Positions 1 through 12,746 are shown, numbered from the stretch's first letter. The stretch is 64,000 bases of DNA from Lateolabrax maculatus (GCA_031216445.1 CM062215.1:5809501-5873500); one strand, 5' to 3'. The notes: generated by a model not told the origin, from the sequence alone. Program-made: numbers and translations.

Positions 1-1469
1 TGATTTGCTTTGCGCAGGTTCTCACTGACCTTGTCAGTTTCTCTGTTTGGTTTAGTCTCTTCTCATTACTGTCAATATTATTCAGCACTGGAATGTAGCT
101 TTTATGCACTTCTCTTGCCAGCTGTGCTATTAAAAATAATCCTATCAGTGTGGTCTTTATGTCCGCCACGTTTAATCTACTTTAACATTGCACTGCTCTC
201 AAATGCACGTCTGGTCTTGCTGCAAGTTACTGGCTGTTAAAAGACAACACGAAACCTTTGAATATTAGAGCACCAACATGCAACAAACTGCATGTTCTGT
301 CCCCCCAAATAAAAATGTATTCAAACGTCCATACACATGAAGTATAATTCTACATATTCATACATTTATTCTGAATTAAGGCTTTGCCCCCATATATTTA
401 AGCTACACCAGGCGTCTGTGTGAGTCAGGCCTGTAAATCACAATGATTAGATAGTAGTTAGAAAACATGTGAGCGTGAAGGTTCACAGATATGGTTAAAA
501 AACATTTGAAAAGGAAAAGTCTGACTAAGAGGAAGGTATGTCTCCCAGTAGAGGAGCGTGAGAGTAGAAGAGTGAGATTTTTACAAGGCAATTCTTTATG
601 TATAAATCTGTATTAAAAAAAAATTTGAAAAAAAGGTGAAGGATGGATTTGCCGAACAAGTACACACTTTTTGATAGAAACTTCTCAGCAAACCTGCTGT
701 GTTGGCCCACATTCACAAGGAATGCACATTCTGGCTTCAGCCACATGGGGGCGTTACCGGACACTTAACACCGGAGACTACAGATGTTTGCTGCCTCTTT
801 TTAAAGCATTTCACCACCCAGTTTTCCCTTTATTTACACCAATTCATTCTGATTAAATTCTCATCAATTGTGCATTGATGGAAAGTCAGACTTCTGCTTC
901 ACAGACGCAACAGTTTGTGGTATTGCACCAAACTCGTCAGCTGAAATGTCTGCTGTACCAAACCCAAAATCACTATCAGTTTTAATATTTTGTATTTTAA
1001 AAACCTGGATTCTTATTCAGACTCCTTCAATCAAATCATACAGGAGAAATATAGAACTGAGTTGAAGTAAAGTCTAGCACTTAATTTATTATATCTATAC
1101 TATACTTTTTTTATTGACCGAAGACCATGGTTGCATGGTGAATAGCACACACTGACCATTTTGGATTTTTATCTGCATTTTGTGATGATTCCATTTAGAT
1201 TTATTCATTTAAGGCTTTAAGCTGCTTTTAAATGACAGTTTGAACCTTCTGGTAATCTTAATTAGTAGCTACACTGCATAAAATGCCTGAAAACCACATA
1301 AAGCTAAAAACATAAAAAAAATAATGATTAATCAAAATTTAATTGCAAGTAGGGAGAGGGAGAAGGAAGTTGCATCAGTCATCAGGTGTTTGGAAAAGAT
1401 AAGGGGGTGGGTTTGAGGAGGATAAATCACCTGTCTGAAACAGAGTTGCATCTCTTCCCCGCCTCCCTG
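1..1469. other. Intergenic DNA upstream of the TAAR gene
   Basis: This stretch is AT-rich and I see no convincing exon in it. Short open frames lack splice context and family resemblance. The left edge may hold the 3' region of a neighbouring gene, since an AATAAA hexamer lies near 308, but nothing confirms this. The bases just before 1470 presumably carry the receptor's promoter and 5' UTR, possibly with an upstream non-coding exon that I cannot define. Confidence 0.5.
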
Positions 1470-2456
1470 ATGGACGGCAGCGCAGGCTCCTCGCTCTGCT
1501 TCCCCGGCCTCAACTCCTCCTGCAGGCGGCTGCTGCGGCCCCGCTCTGAGACCGCCCTGCTCTACGCCCTGCTGGCCCTCGTCTCTCTGCTCACCGTGAC
1601 GCTCAACCTGCTCGTCATCGTCTCCATCGCCCACTTCCGGCAGCTGCACAGCCCCACCAACGCCCTGCTCCTGTCTCTGGCCGTGTCCGACCTGGTGGTG
1701 GGGCTGCTGGTGATGCCCGTCGAGGGCCTGCGCTACCTGGAGACGTGCTGGCTGCTGGGGAGGCTGATGTGTGCTCTGACTCCTTATGTTTCCTACTGTC
1801 TGCTCTCTGCCTCTGTGGGCAACATGGTGCTCATATCCATAGACCGTTATCTTGCTATATGTGACCCCCTGCTCTATGCCTCTAAGATCACCCTGAACAG
1901 AGTTAAAATTTCAATCTGCTTATGTTGGGCCTGTTCTCTTCTCTACAACGGGTGTATCCTGATGGGACACTTGAGGTGGCCGGGCAGGTTCAGCTCCTGC
2001 CATGGGGAGTGTGTGGTGGTCATCAGCCACATCTCAGGCACACTAGATCTCTTCTTCTCTTTTGTGGGGCCCTGTACTGTCATGGTTGTTCTCTACATGA
2101 GGGTGTTTGTGGTTGCCATTTCTCAGGTGCGTGTCATCCGGCTGCAGACTGCTGCGAGCGCCGTCACTGCAGCTCAAACCGCTAAAAAGTCAGAGAGGAA
2201 GGCGGCCGGGACTCTTGGGATTGTGATATTTGTGTTTCTAATGTGCTTCTGCCCGTATTACTATCCCGCTCTCGCAGGAGAGGACACCTCCACTAGTTTG
2301 TCCTATTACGCCCTGTTGTCTTGGATCATGTTGACAAACTCTTGTATGAACCCTCTGATTTATGCTCTGTTCTACCCCTGGTTTAGAAAAGCGATCAGAC
2401 TCATCGTCACACTGAGAATACTGCAGCCGCACTCCCGGCAGGTCAAGATCCTGTAG
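1470..2456 (+). CDS. Trace amine-associated receptor (fish TAAR, class A GPCR), intronless
   Basis: A 328-residue seven-transmembrane receptor in one exon, as is usual for fish olfactory TAARs. Visible landmarks are an N-glycosylation site (Asn15), Asn46 (1.50), Asp74 (2.50), Cys101 (3.25), DRY at 125-127, Pro201 (5.50), NPLIY at 294-298, and the TAAR signature around TM7 (NSCMNP followed by FYPWFRKA). Family knowledge: such receptors detect amines in olfactory neurons and couple to Golf. The canonical amine-binding Asp at 3.32 is Ser108 here, while Asp193 occupies 5.42, the arrangement of the non-classical fish TAAR clade. An in-frame ATG at 1386 would add 28 residues; I prefer 1470 because it gives a family-typical short N-terminus. 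The exact subfamily member cannot be assigned by eye. Confidence 0.9.
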   Translation: MDGSAGSSLCFPGLNSSCRRLLRPRSETALLYALLALVSLLTVTLNLLVIVSIAHFRQLHSPTNALLLSLAVSDLVVGLLVMPVEGLRYLETCWLLGRLMCALTPYVSYCLLSASVGNMVLISIDRYLAICDPLLYASKITLNRVKISICLCWACSLLYNGCILMGHLRWPGRFSSCHGECVVVISHISGTLDLFFSFVGPCTVMVVLYMRVFVVAISQVRVIRLQTAASAVTAAQTAKKSERKAAGTLGIVIFVFLMCFCPYYYPALAGEDTSTSLSYYALLSWIMLTNSCMNPLIYALFYPWFRKAIRLIVTLRILQPHSRQVKIL

Positions 2457-3600
2457 ACAGGCCTGAAATGATCTGTGTTTTGGTCGCTTTGCAGTTTACA
2501 TGAAACATGCTGTCTGGATCCCCTGTGTGTACAGTGTGTGTATGTGTGTTTGTGTGTGTGTGTGTGTGCTGTCTGGCCAGACTCACTGTGTATTCAGTAT
2601 GTAATGAGCCGCCCTCTGCACCCTCTGTAGTCGCTTCAGCTGCAGACTTTCTCATTTTGTCACAAACTGTAAAACAATATAACACATGAAATGACAAATA
2701 TTTAGTATAAGTATATTATTAAGGATATAAGTGACCTGAAGTCACTGAAGAATTTTATATAATTCAGAGAATCACATTTTTATCATATAAACTTTGGCAA
2801 AGTCTCAATTTCACCACATTTCATATTCGTACTTTGCAGTTTAAATGATGTTGCTTTTGTCTTTACCTGACTGTCATAAACACAAAGAATCCAGAAAAAG
2901 TGACTACAAATGTGATGAAGCTGTACACTTTAATACTTTGCCAGTACATAAACGTATATATATGTGAGTACTTGTATTTAGCATAATCTCCTTCTAGGAT
3001 TAAAAGTCAACATGGTTTACTTAAAAACTGACTATAACTGCTGTGATCTGTGTTGTTTTAATTCTGGCATGATTCATTCCCTGTAGCATTATCAATGCTG
3101 TCATATGAAAAAAGTAAAAGCCTGCAATTTTAACTTTCTGTCATGCTGTTAATGTGTTTAACATGTAAAATACTGTCATGCAATACTGTGAATCCTCCCT
3201 TTTTTGACGTTTTCCTGTGTCTATATGAAGCAAGCCCGCAACGCATAATAGTTTGGAAAATGGTTATTAAATGGCATTTGAAATGGCAAAATATGAATAG
3301 ACAGGACGTTACAAAAAACACTCTCCCCTCACTTAGGTTTAACTAATACTGATTTGCCTTTAAGCAAAGCATTTAAACTCCAGTGGAAAACTGTATACTG
3401 TTTACTTTTTAAGGGCAAAAAAAACTGTGAAAGCGGGATAAATATGTTGCTGGGTATAAATCTGTAAAGGTGAATAAATGTTGTAAAACATCACTATCAA
3501 CGTTATAATCTCAACATTAATAAAAAAAAAAACATATTTTAAGATCTACATATCTCTTTGTCATGTTTATTAATGAACTATTTGTCTGTGTATGTGAGTG
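2457..3600 (+). other. TAAR 3' flank and intergenic DNA
   Basis: AT-rich DNA between the receptor stop codon and the stoml2 promoter. It holds a TG microsatellite near 2532-2570 and two AATAAA hexamers (3473-3478 and 3519-3524) that could end the receptor transcript. I see no further exon. Confidence 0.5.
2532..2570. repeat. TG dinucleotide microsatellite
   Basis: An interrupted run of TG units just downstream of the receptor stop codon. It produces spurious Cys/Val open frames on both strands. Confidence 0.8.
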
Positions 3601-3775
3601 TGGCGCTCGGCTGCAGTACCGCCCTCCGCGGCGGCAGGGGGCGCTGTCGCCCCGGGCAACACTTAAACAGTGACGTCACGTATGACCTTTCTACGACACG
3701 TGACGTAACTTCGCGCAGTGGCGTTTTTCGTCACCTTGTGCAAAATTTCACATTTAACTTCTTTTATTTTAAAAC
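3600..3775 (+). promoter_or_regulatory. stoml2 CpG-rich promoter with CRE and E-box/CRE motifs
   Basis: This CpG-rich segment lies immediately before the stoml2 start codon. It contains a palindromic cAMP-response element TGACGTCA at 3671-3678 and, 19 bases further on, an E-box CACGTG at 3697-3702 overlapping a second CRE-like TGACGTAA at 3701-3708. There is no clear TATA box. The layout is typical of a housekeeping promoter. Binding by CREB/ATF or USF/TFE factors is inferred from the motifs only. Confidence 0.6.
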
Positions 3776-6642
3776 ATGTTACGGACATTTTGTCGGGCTG
3801 GCGGCGCCGTTGTTAAGGTAAAGACGCGGTTCACCCGGAAGTGAGGGGCGAAGTGTGTTTCTGTGCCGAGCGAACTGTACACATATATGAGCTAACTTGA
3901 GCTAACGTTAGCCGGTAATGTTTCTCCATAGTAACCGGTTATTTTATCCGGTCGCACTTTATATCTAAGTTTAATTTACATGAGTAAACTTTGCATCGTG
4001 ACCAAGAAGCGTTACCTCCGGGAAACAGCAGCCGGATGGCATTATATGTGTTGTTTTTTTTACTGTCTAAACACCAAACTGTGGCTGTAACTGGGGCAGA
4101 TGAGCTGACCTGTGTTGTCTCCTGTCCCCTGTGGACTCGCAGGGGACGGTGCCCGGCCTGTGGGTGTCTCCGGCCCAGCGGCGGTGGGCCTCCCGCTTGC
4201 CCATGAACACCGTGGTGCTGTTTGTGCCGCAGCAGGAGGCCTGGGTGGTCCAGAGGATGGGTCGCTTTCACCGGATCTTGGAGCCGGTAACTCTCCTCAA
4301 CCAAGGCTTCAACGCGCTTGTTTTCAAAGAGGAGCACGAATACTTTCGATTCACTTGTTTTGTCCTTTTTTCTTGTAGGGTCTGAACTTCCTCATTCCCA
4401 TACTGGACCAAGTTCGTTATGTGCAAAGTCTTAAAGAGATTGTTATTGACATCCCTGAACAGTCAGCTGTGTCCCTAGGTAAGTGTTTTCTTCTCTTGCA
4501 TATTGGAAAAAACATGAGGCACCTAAAGATATAAACAATGTGCTTATTATTGGTTTAATTAACCATCTTCATGGCTAAACGAGTGTAATATTTTCTTTGT
4601 CTTTACGCAGATAACGTGACCCTGCAAATTGACGGAGTCCTTTATTTGAGAATCTTAGATCCTCTTAAGGTATGTTGGTAAGAATTTGTGATGAAATACT
4701 CACAAGCACCAGCATGTCGTTCTCTTAGCAGCACCTGGTTGGTTGTATAGGGGATAACATACAGTTATATGGTTAACCAGCAGAAAAATACTACATTTAA
4801 AACAAATATTTAAATTATACCGTTAAATTAAAACACAAAACAATGTGTTTAAGTGACATTCACTGTAGGAAAATTGTGATCATAGCCATGTAAACAAATC
4901 TGATAAATATTCCATTTAAACCCTCACACATAAGTGTTTTACACTACTATAAATTGATTGTATTCTCTGTAAAAATCTGTTATATGATCACTGGTTTGTA
5001 GTTATCAAGGGGCTCTGCGTCTCTGCCAGCAGGTGGCGCCCGTTAGTTTGCTTATTCATGACATGATCCCCAGAGAGGCTGATTCATTGTGTCTCTCTCT
5101 ACAGGCGAGTTATGGTGTAGAGGATCCAGAATATGCCGTGACTCAGCTTGCACAAACCACAATGCGTTCAGAACTGGGCAAACTCACCATGGACAAAGTA
5201 TTCAGGGTAAGAAACATCTGCACTGCTTGCTGTGTGTTTCATTGCAACAAGGAAAGTACCTTAAACCTGCTGTTTTCTCTGGTTTTCAAGGAAAGGGAGT
5301 CTCTTAATTCCAACATCGTCCACTCCATCAACCAGGCGTCAGATGAGTGGGGCATCCGCTGCCTGCGTTATGAAATAAAAGACATACAACTTCCACCTCG
5401 TGTCAAAGAATCAATGCAGATGCAGGTGAGACACACACACACACACAACGATGACCGGTACTACAGTTGAGAGTTCCTACCACTGGGTGATTTTAGGATT
5501 ATTTTGTTACCATGGAGTATAAATATTTGACATCCTTCTCTGCTCTTTGTTTCCTGTGTAGGTGGAGGCTGAGCGCAGGAAGAGAGCCACGGTGCTGGAG
5601 TCTGAGGGGCACCGGGAAGCGGCCATCAACGTCGCAGAGGGTCGCAAGCAAGCCCAAATTCTCGCTTCAGAGGGAGAGAAGGCCGAGCAGATTAACAAAG
5701 CGGCCGGTTGGTGCATTTCACTTTTGACTCAAAGAAACGTCTGTTTAACTGGGATTTTTCCATTGACTCAGTTACATGCAAGAATCATGTGATCACGTAC
5801 GTAATTGAAGGTCTCGTTAACGTAGGACTTAGGCCGTCATTAAACTAAATCCACAAAGCATTTAATTACGTGCCTGCAGACTGTGTTACAACACTACACA
5901 CAGATCTCACAACTCAGACTTTAAACAAGTCAAACATGGTTACTGGGAACTTGAAAGGACATTTGAGTAGAGCTGAATCAAGAGGAATGTGGAAAAAAGG
6001 AGGTTTAAAGCCTCCAATATACTGTGAATCCAAAACAAATGTACTTTTGTTGTTCATTTTCATGCTGTGTTGTCTTTAGGTGAGGCCCAAGCTGTGTTAG
6101 CCAAAGCAGAGGCCAAATCCAAGGCTATCCGTCTGCTGTCAGACGCTCTGGGTGAAGAGGTATAAAGTAGATTTTATGGCTTCAGTTGTCATTTAAGGAT
6201 TAGTCAAATTATCCGGTGTTATTTGGCAACGTTATCCACAGTATTTTACAGTAACCAGAATTTTGGTTGTGCTGTTGACAGAACGGAAACGCCGCCGCCT
6301 CGCTGAGTGTTGCCGAACAGTACGTCTCTGCTTTCTCCAACCTCGCCAAAGAGTCCAACACTGTGCTTCTGCCCTCCAACACTGGTGATGTTAGTGGAAT
6401 GGTCACACAGGTATACTGTTTTCTGCCCACAAAAGATATCCATTATTTTCTTATATCAAGACACCTCGCTGTGAGATATCGCTTACTGAACTATTTCTAT
6501 ACACTGGTAACACTTTCCATCCTGTTCTTCTGCCCCTCAGGCCATGACTATTTACGGCACGCTGGCCAAATCCAGGCCAAAAGTTGAGACCATAAAAGCC
6601 AAGACAGAGGAACCCAGTGAAGAGCCGACGCCATCCCAATAA
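3776..6642 (+). CDS. stoml2: Stomatin-like protein 2, mitochondrial (SPFH/prohibitin family)
   Basis: Ten coding exons: 3776-3817, 4143-4286, 4379-4478, 4611-4669, 5105-5206, 5291-5425, 5562-5706, 6080-6159, 6282-6410 and 6541-6642. They give 345 residues (human 356) with every junction GT-AG and phase consistent. The N-terminus is Arg-rich and lacks acidic residues, as expected for a mitochondrial presequence. It is followed by the SPFH/PHB domain (starting near NTVVLFVPQQEAWVV) and an alpha-helical, coiled-coil-prone region (VEAERRKRATVLESEG onward). Family knowledge: STOML2 sits on the inner mitochondrial membrane, binds cardiolipin and prohibitins, and scaffolds respiratory complexes and proteases. 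The C-terminal tail is shorter than in mammals and diverged. The CpG promoter with CRE motifs lies directly upstream. Confidence 0.95.
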
Positions 6643-7269
6643 CAGAGGACCATTACCGCTCTGAACTGTAGCAGACACTGAAAAAAAAGAGGAGGAAGCA
6701 GTTTTCCACAATTATGGAGCACAAAGGCACTGCTGTGTAGACTCCCTCACTGTCTGGTGCAAAGGGCACAGGATGTCGAGGCAGAGGAACAGTCCTTGAT
6801 AAACGGGGACAACCGCGAGCAAGGACGGCTGGGCAAAGAGAGAAACTGAGCATACAATGATGTTACTCGTGTTGGTCAGGTGTTGTACCTTGTCTGAATC
6901 CACGACATGGTTTTCTTTACGCAAACAAAACAAAGCAACGTGCATCTTCTTCACAGCTTCATCGCCTTTAAATGGAGATTTGCTGGCGGTGATTCTGTGT
7001 AGACGTGAATGAAAATATCATGTCAATGTCACCCAGTCTGGTTGGTGATGGTGGAAATATAAATGAATATATTTTCAAAAGCAGCTTAATTTTTTATTTT
7101 GATATTGTATACAATCGTTTAGACATCAAGTTAATATTGTTTGGGCTGTAGTTGAAAAGATTAAAGCACTTGTCTAAGAAGAAAGCAGCCTGGAGATGAA
7201 TAAATGTATTTGTTTGGGTTTATGTTGGGCTGCTGACTGGATAAGGGAAATATGGGCATGAAGAAAAAA

Positions 7270-7275
7270 AATAAA
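7270..7275 (+). terminator. Candidate stoml2 poly(A) signal
   Basis: An AATAAA hexamer about 630 bases past the stop codon, followed by a GT/T-rich stretch suitable for cleavage. A weaker ATTAAA lies at 7160-7165. Confidence 0.55.
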
Positions 7276-9889
7276 AGTTTGTCTCTGTTTCAGAGAGCAA
7301 TGACACATTGTGTTATTAACAATGCAACAGTATGGTTTCTCCACTGGATAAAGTCAGTTGTTGCATTTGTACAACATCAGAGAAGACTTCTCACTTTCCT
7401 GTGAGATGGAGTTTGAGTTGGTAGGACTTTCAAATGAATTTTTACTATTCAGGAACAGTTTCCAAGTTCTTCGTTGACATAAATACACTGCTAACATTGA
7501 CGATCTTATTCTAATTAGTGCAACTGTATAGTTTCCCTCTCGAGAAATTTCAAGCTTAGCCATTTTGTACGGCTCGTGATGATTTAACACAAACGTTTCT
7601 ATTATTTAGTTATTCTGCTGTAAAATGGGCCTTTTATAATGCCGACAGATTCAGCAATTTACCTCAAATATTTCAACTGTATGACACCAGCCAGTCGCAG
7701 TTAGATTTTGAGTGAGTTCACAAAGTTCATCTGTCACAGGCATGGCAGCTATTTCACAACAAAACAGTTATCATGGTTACACAACTTCAACTAGATTTGT
7801 TTAAAATTTCTCTCTTTCAGGACTTGATTCAAAATGTTTTCACAAACTTTCACAAATATAATTTTTATATATAAAGACCGGTAAATAAACAGTACTTAGG
7901 AACTTTGTGTCTCAAAGCTCTAAGCGGCCCTGCATACCCAAAGCATTGTGCACCTGTATTAGAAACAGTTTGACTTGGTTATTAGTCTGACAGGATCATT
8001 GTAGACCTGAGGGGAAGGACCACCCAAGAGGACGCAAGTTTAGAAAACTGATTTATTTCTTCACACAAAAATCTATTTTCTATTATTTTTGCCTTTTCCT
8101 AACTTGACTTTTGCTTAGGTTTTAGTTGTGTTCAGCCTCTGGAGAGGATCATGCTCAATAAATATTTTATCAGGGAGGTTTAAATTCTCCGCTTCTCCCC
8201 CAAAGGCAGCGGTTAATCCTTTCCTCTCAGATAAAGTAAATGCCATCTCATACATATTCAGAGCTCATTTTCAACTAGCAGGTGATTAGTTTTCTCTTTT
8301 TAAACATTGGCCAGCCTCTCGGTTTGTTTGTTTGTGCCACAGAAATCTACTGAATAGGATGAAGTGGTACGAACCCTCTGATTTCAATGCTGCGTGCTCA
8401 CATGATGAGATGGAGAAAGCTATGACTGGAATGTGGAATTTGGTTGCCCGCATTTCGACACATAAAGCGTCCTGCAAGCAGACACTTGTCACCGCATGTG
8501 TGCGCAGGGGTGTGCGTCTTTAATCCTTGAAAAGGCTGGCAGTGACTGGCCCTAAAAATCGGATGTTTTCTCATTCGAGCGTTTCCCAGACACACCTCTT
8601 TCTCCCTCCTCGTCGCTGTCGGCCTCCTGTCTCTCTTCTCCTTTTCCCGTCTGTCTGTCTTCCCCATAATTTATTTTACAGTTGTCAGTAACTGCTTTGC
8701 CCTGGGAAAGGAAAAAAAAAAAAAAAAGATATCATAATTTAGACAAAGATGTAAGCTCCCTCTGCTGTTCACCTTGTCTTACCCTCCTCCTCCTCTTCCA
8801 TGACACACAGACACACATGCCCACAGCCTTGAGGCAGTATAGTTAAGGAGGTATGTAAAGTTTCATTTTTAGGACCTTGAACCCAAACCAGTGGGAGAAA
8901 GAGCAAGAAAAGAGGTGAGAGGGGGGAGGGAAAAAGACAACGATGGAGCTTGAGAGAGAGAAGGCAGAAAAAGGCAGTTTGGCGCTGCAGGTGTGAGACC
9001 AATTTTGTGGCTTTATTCCTCTCTCTCTTTCTCTTGCACACAGACTAGTCTTGGCATTGAAGAAGTGCTTACGGAGGTGAAGAGAAACCGGCAGGATTTG
9101 GGGGTCGCTGACATAAAGCAGAAACAGCAGAGAGAGAGAGACAGCAAAGGTATTAGCAGCTCATAAAACGGCACTTAGAGCTGCAGTTAAGCAACCCGCA
9201 CATTCATCACCTCTGGCTGCTACTGAACACACATTTTCTAAGTCTCCGATGGCAGCTGCTCCCATTTCGAAGAATTACATAGATGGACGGACAAAGATGT
9301 TAAGATAAGGCATGTGTGAGAAGGGGAAGAGTTGATAAGGAACGTGGGAGGACAATCTGACTTGGTTGAACCTGTTTTTTTGTCTGAGACGATGTCTGTT
9401 TTAAAATAATATATAAAACAAAAATAACCTCTCCAGTGAATTTTTAAACATCGCATAAAAAGAGGAGGATGCCATGTGTAAAGAGAAAGCGTGTCAGTGC
9501 CAAGGCTTCGGCTGCTTCTGTAGACGCTGTATAGCCTGCAATTTCTGCGGGGGAAAAAAAAGAAAAGAAACGTGTGTGTGCCAGTATAATGAGCTATAAT
9601 GCACGAATCATCTCTTTCAAATCCTTCACTCCGCCCACCAGATACAATCCTTCCATTCTTGTATTATTTCTCATTCACTCCACCAGGATGTCTGATGAGC
9701 AGGACGCACATTCACTCTCTTAGGACAAGAAACTTCATACCAGAAGCTGGACACTTTTTTAAAGCCTCATGCTTTCCTTTTTTTTTTTAAGTTCCATTTG
9801 GGAACCGGATTTGGATAAGCTGTTCCTCTTTTTTTCTTCCTCTTTTATGCTTTTCTAAGGATCAGACGGCCTGGCAGGAAAAAGTTGTG

Positions 9890-10340
9890 ACAGATTTAGA
9901 AAGCGGCAAAAAAGAAAAAAAAAAAAAAAAAAAGTCCAGAGAGAGACAGACAGAGCTTTGCCCCGGAGGTTTCTGAGGAGGAAACAGGAGACAGATAAAG
10001 AGGCAGCGATAATCTGAGAGAGAAAGAGAGAGAGAGAGAGAAGGAGAGAGAGAGAGGGAAGGAGGGTGAAGCACAGCTGTTATGTGAACAGAAGGAGAAA
10101 TATAGATAAAGAAAGCGAGGAGGTGCACAAGTGTGAAGGGCGAGGAGGAGAGATTGACGAGGACAACCAAGGCTGGAAAGAAAAAGGGAAAACTGAAGAG
10201 ATAAGGGGCAAACAGAGACAAATAGCGAATTGAAGAAGAGCACCTGACATCAAATTACAGTGAGAATGGAGACGCAGCGAGACAAGAGGAGAGACTTCCT
10301 CTGAAGTGAAAGAAAAAGGAGGTGTGTTTGACGCGAAGAA
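9890..10340 (+). repeat. Purine-rich low-complexity tract (poly-A, GA repeats) before vegfc
   Basis: The plus strand is strongly purine-biased. It begins with an A-run near 9911-9933, followed by GA-dinucleotide blocks around 10016-10057. It lies 300-700 bases upstream of the vegfc ATG, so it is probably promoter or 5' UTR. On the minus strand it translates to meaningless Ser/Leu/Phe-rich frames. Confidence 0.7.
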
Positions 10341-10623
10341 GAGGAGACGATTCCCTCATCATGTTTCACTCAGCTGCTTTCCCAAATTCAAACAACCTGC
10401 GCCGGAAGAGCAACTTCGTCCCAGGATAGAATGAAGAGAGGGGCAAAGAGATACCTGCCGAGTCTGTGATACCCTCCTGTTCCTCCTCTTCCTCCTCTTC
10501 ACCTCAGGCTCCTCCAGCTTCCTCTCCTTATCCCTTTTCTTCTGCTTTACATCCGGCTTTGAATCAACCGACTTCCTCCTCCTCCTCTGTCCTGATATCT
10601 CCTCTCCTCTCCATCTCCTCACT

Positions 10624-12711
10624 ATGTGGATACCAGCTTTGCTCCTATGGATTCTTAATATCGGCAATTTGTGCTCCGGACAAGACTATACAGACTATTA
10701 CCAAACTGGAGACATGGGCACCGAGGTGAGACTTTTCATTTCTCCATCGTTTATAAAAACATGTGTTCAACCTGAACTCAAATATTGAATTTCTCATTGG
10801 TTGAAGACCAAACTACTAAGAAGTTTCACTAACTTCTACAGCGTGTAAATTATCTAAACGTATGATTACATACAGGGGACACATTTAAAGTAAAAAAGTG
10901 ATTAAAGAGTGGAGAGATGCTGCCCTACAAGTCATGAGGGATGAAAAGAAAAAAAAAAGGTTCCCAGGTCTGAACCCAGCTGAACACCTATGTGAGACTG
11001 TGGAGCAACATGGTGGACAGCGCTCTGCACCTTCATCAAAACACCAAACGAGAGATTATCTTGTGGACGAATGCTGTTAGTAAAGCTGGTAAAGCTGCTG
11101 TTTATACTAAAAGTCTCAATGAGATCAAAGATCTGTTTTACAAGAGGGACCTGACAAGCAAAGTACGTGTATACAAGACATTTCGGTCACACAATGACTC
11201 ATCCGAGGGGTTAAGGGTAGAGGCAGCAGCATGAGCTGGATAGGATATCTATATAATCCACTGTGGGGAGGATAGTGGATTGTATGACGGTTTCTCCGGT
11301 TTCTAAGAAACCAGCATTGTGCCGGTAAAAGACACCAATAAGAAAAGTATAAAAGTAGCGCCAAATATGTTACCCTTTTTGTAACGTAACAGATTGTGTC
11401 TGTGACGTCATTTCAAATGATACCACAAGCACAGTTCCGTGTAAAACACATTGTTTGCTTTGGTTTCGACCATCGGCTTTACTTTACATCCTGTTCCTGT
11501 GCCAGCAAGGAAACTATTTGCTGTTCTGTTGAATTCTGACATGGGTCCTTCTGTGGAAGTGTCTCTGTGGTTGAGTCAAAAGCTTCCTTCTCAAATTTTC
11601 ATCTCATCAGCAGTGACTCACTCAGTCAGTCAGTTATTGATGTTGAATTAGTGGCATCCAGTAGTGGCACGGCGCTCCAGTGCATTCGAATCACACATTT
11701 TTAACAGAAACAATAGCTCCAGATACGGTGTTTATGCTGGAAGACGGAGTGACAAATGCATGGGTGTGTGCATGTGCGAGTGTCTGCGTGCCAGCAGTAT
11801 CTAATGACGGTCATTCGTCCGTCATGACCTCATAGTCCCGCAGCGATGACCTCATGTCACGTGATTACTTAACAACACAATGGAGGGAGAGAGGGAGACC
11901 ACACGAAAAAGAGGAAACCAGGGAAGACTTTAAAAGAAACAGAGAGAAGAATCCATCCATCCTCCAGTGGTTTGATTACAACAATAACTATAACTATGGG
12001 TTATTGGTACCAACAGCAATGGCTGACAGTGATATGGAGGCTTCAGCTGAGCTCAAATCCTAAAAACAGGCCAAAAGACAGATACACCTGCAAAAACTGT
12101 GTGTGCAGATCAGTGATGCTTTAAGTGCATGTGAATATTCCAGCAATTAACCTCTTGACACACCACTTTTGCTCCTAGTTTCAGGACGAACATCAAGACC
12201 ATGATGGTTTTAGCTGGCCAGATAAAATAACTACACTGAGACAGATGAGATGGATGGATGGAAAGAAATGGAAAGGGAGGGGGACAGGGAGAGAGATAGA
12301 GAGAAGGGGGGAAGAGATAAATGGAAAGGCTGATAAGGACAGAGATCTGGTTTCTGTTTAGGTAATGCCAGCTGTACCAGTCTGCTCCTTCACAGCCTGG
12401 GAAACTAAACAACCACCCCTCGCTCTCTGGAGGGAGGATTAAAGTGTGACACTCAAACCACCAACTCCCGGCTGACATTCAGACCTCGCGGGTGATACAG
12501 CGGCCTCTATTAGCCAGTCTGTTACACAATAAATCTTTTATCTTTCATCTACTATATCTCTCCGGAGTAGAATGGAGTCATCTATCTGCCATGATGGTAG
12601 GAAAATCATTATGGGGATGACTCACAGTAGGAATGGTTTATAGAGCAATATCTATTGTCAAATGAGATTTCTTGCACAAACCTGGTCCACCACATAAAGC
12701 CCTCTTTGTAC

Positions 12712-12746
<35 letters not shown>

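Larger units (their letters stand above)
6643..10623. other. stoml2 3' UTR and stoml2-vegfc intergenic region
   Basis: The stoml2 3' UTR probably ends near 7290 after the hexamer at 7270-7275. Beyond it lie about 2.6 kb of AT-rich DNA in which I see no exon, then simple-sequence A and GA tracts from about 8710 and 9900 onward, leading into the vegfc leader. The short open frames here are unsupported. Confidence 0.5.

Noticed and set aside
1332..1649. Minus-strand open frame opposite the TAAR N-terminus
   Set aside because: GC-rich antisense shadow of the receptor's coding frame; Glu/Gly-rich with no family resemblance.
2443..2697. Open frames over the TG repeat
   Set aside because: Translation of a microsatellite (Thr-His or Val-Cys repeats).
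4131..4385. ATG at 4131 as the stoml2 start
   Set aside because: It lies in the intron before the exon 2 acceptor; the exon at 3776-3817 supplies a presequence start with a good donor and correct phase.
9862..10243. Minus-strand Ser/Leu/Phe-rich open frames
   Set aside because: Antisense of the purine tract; low complexity.
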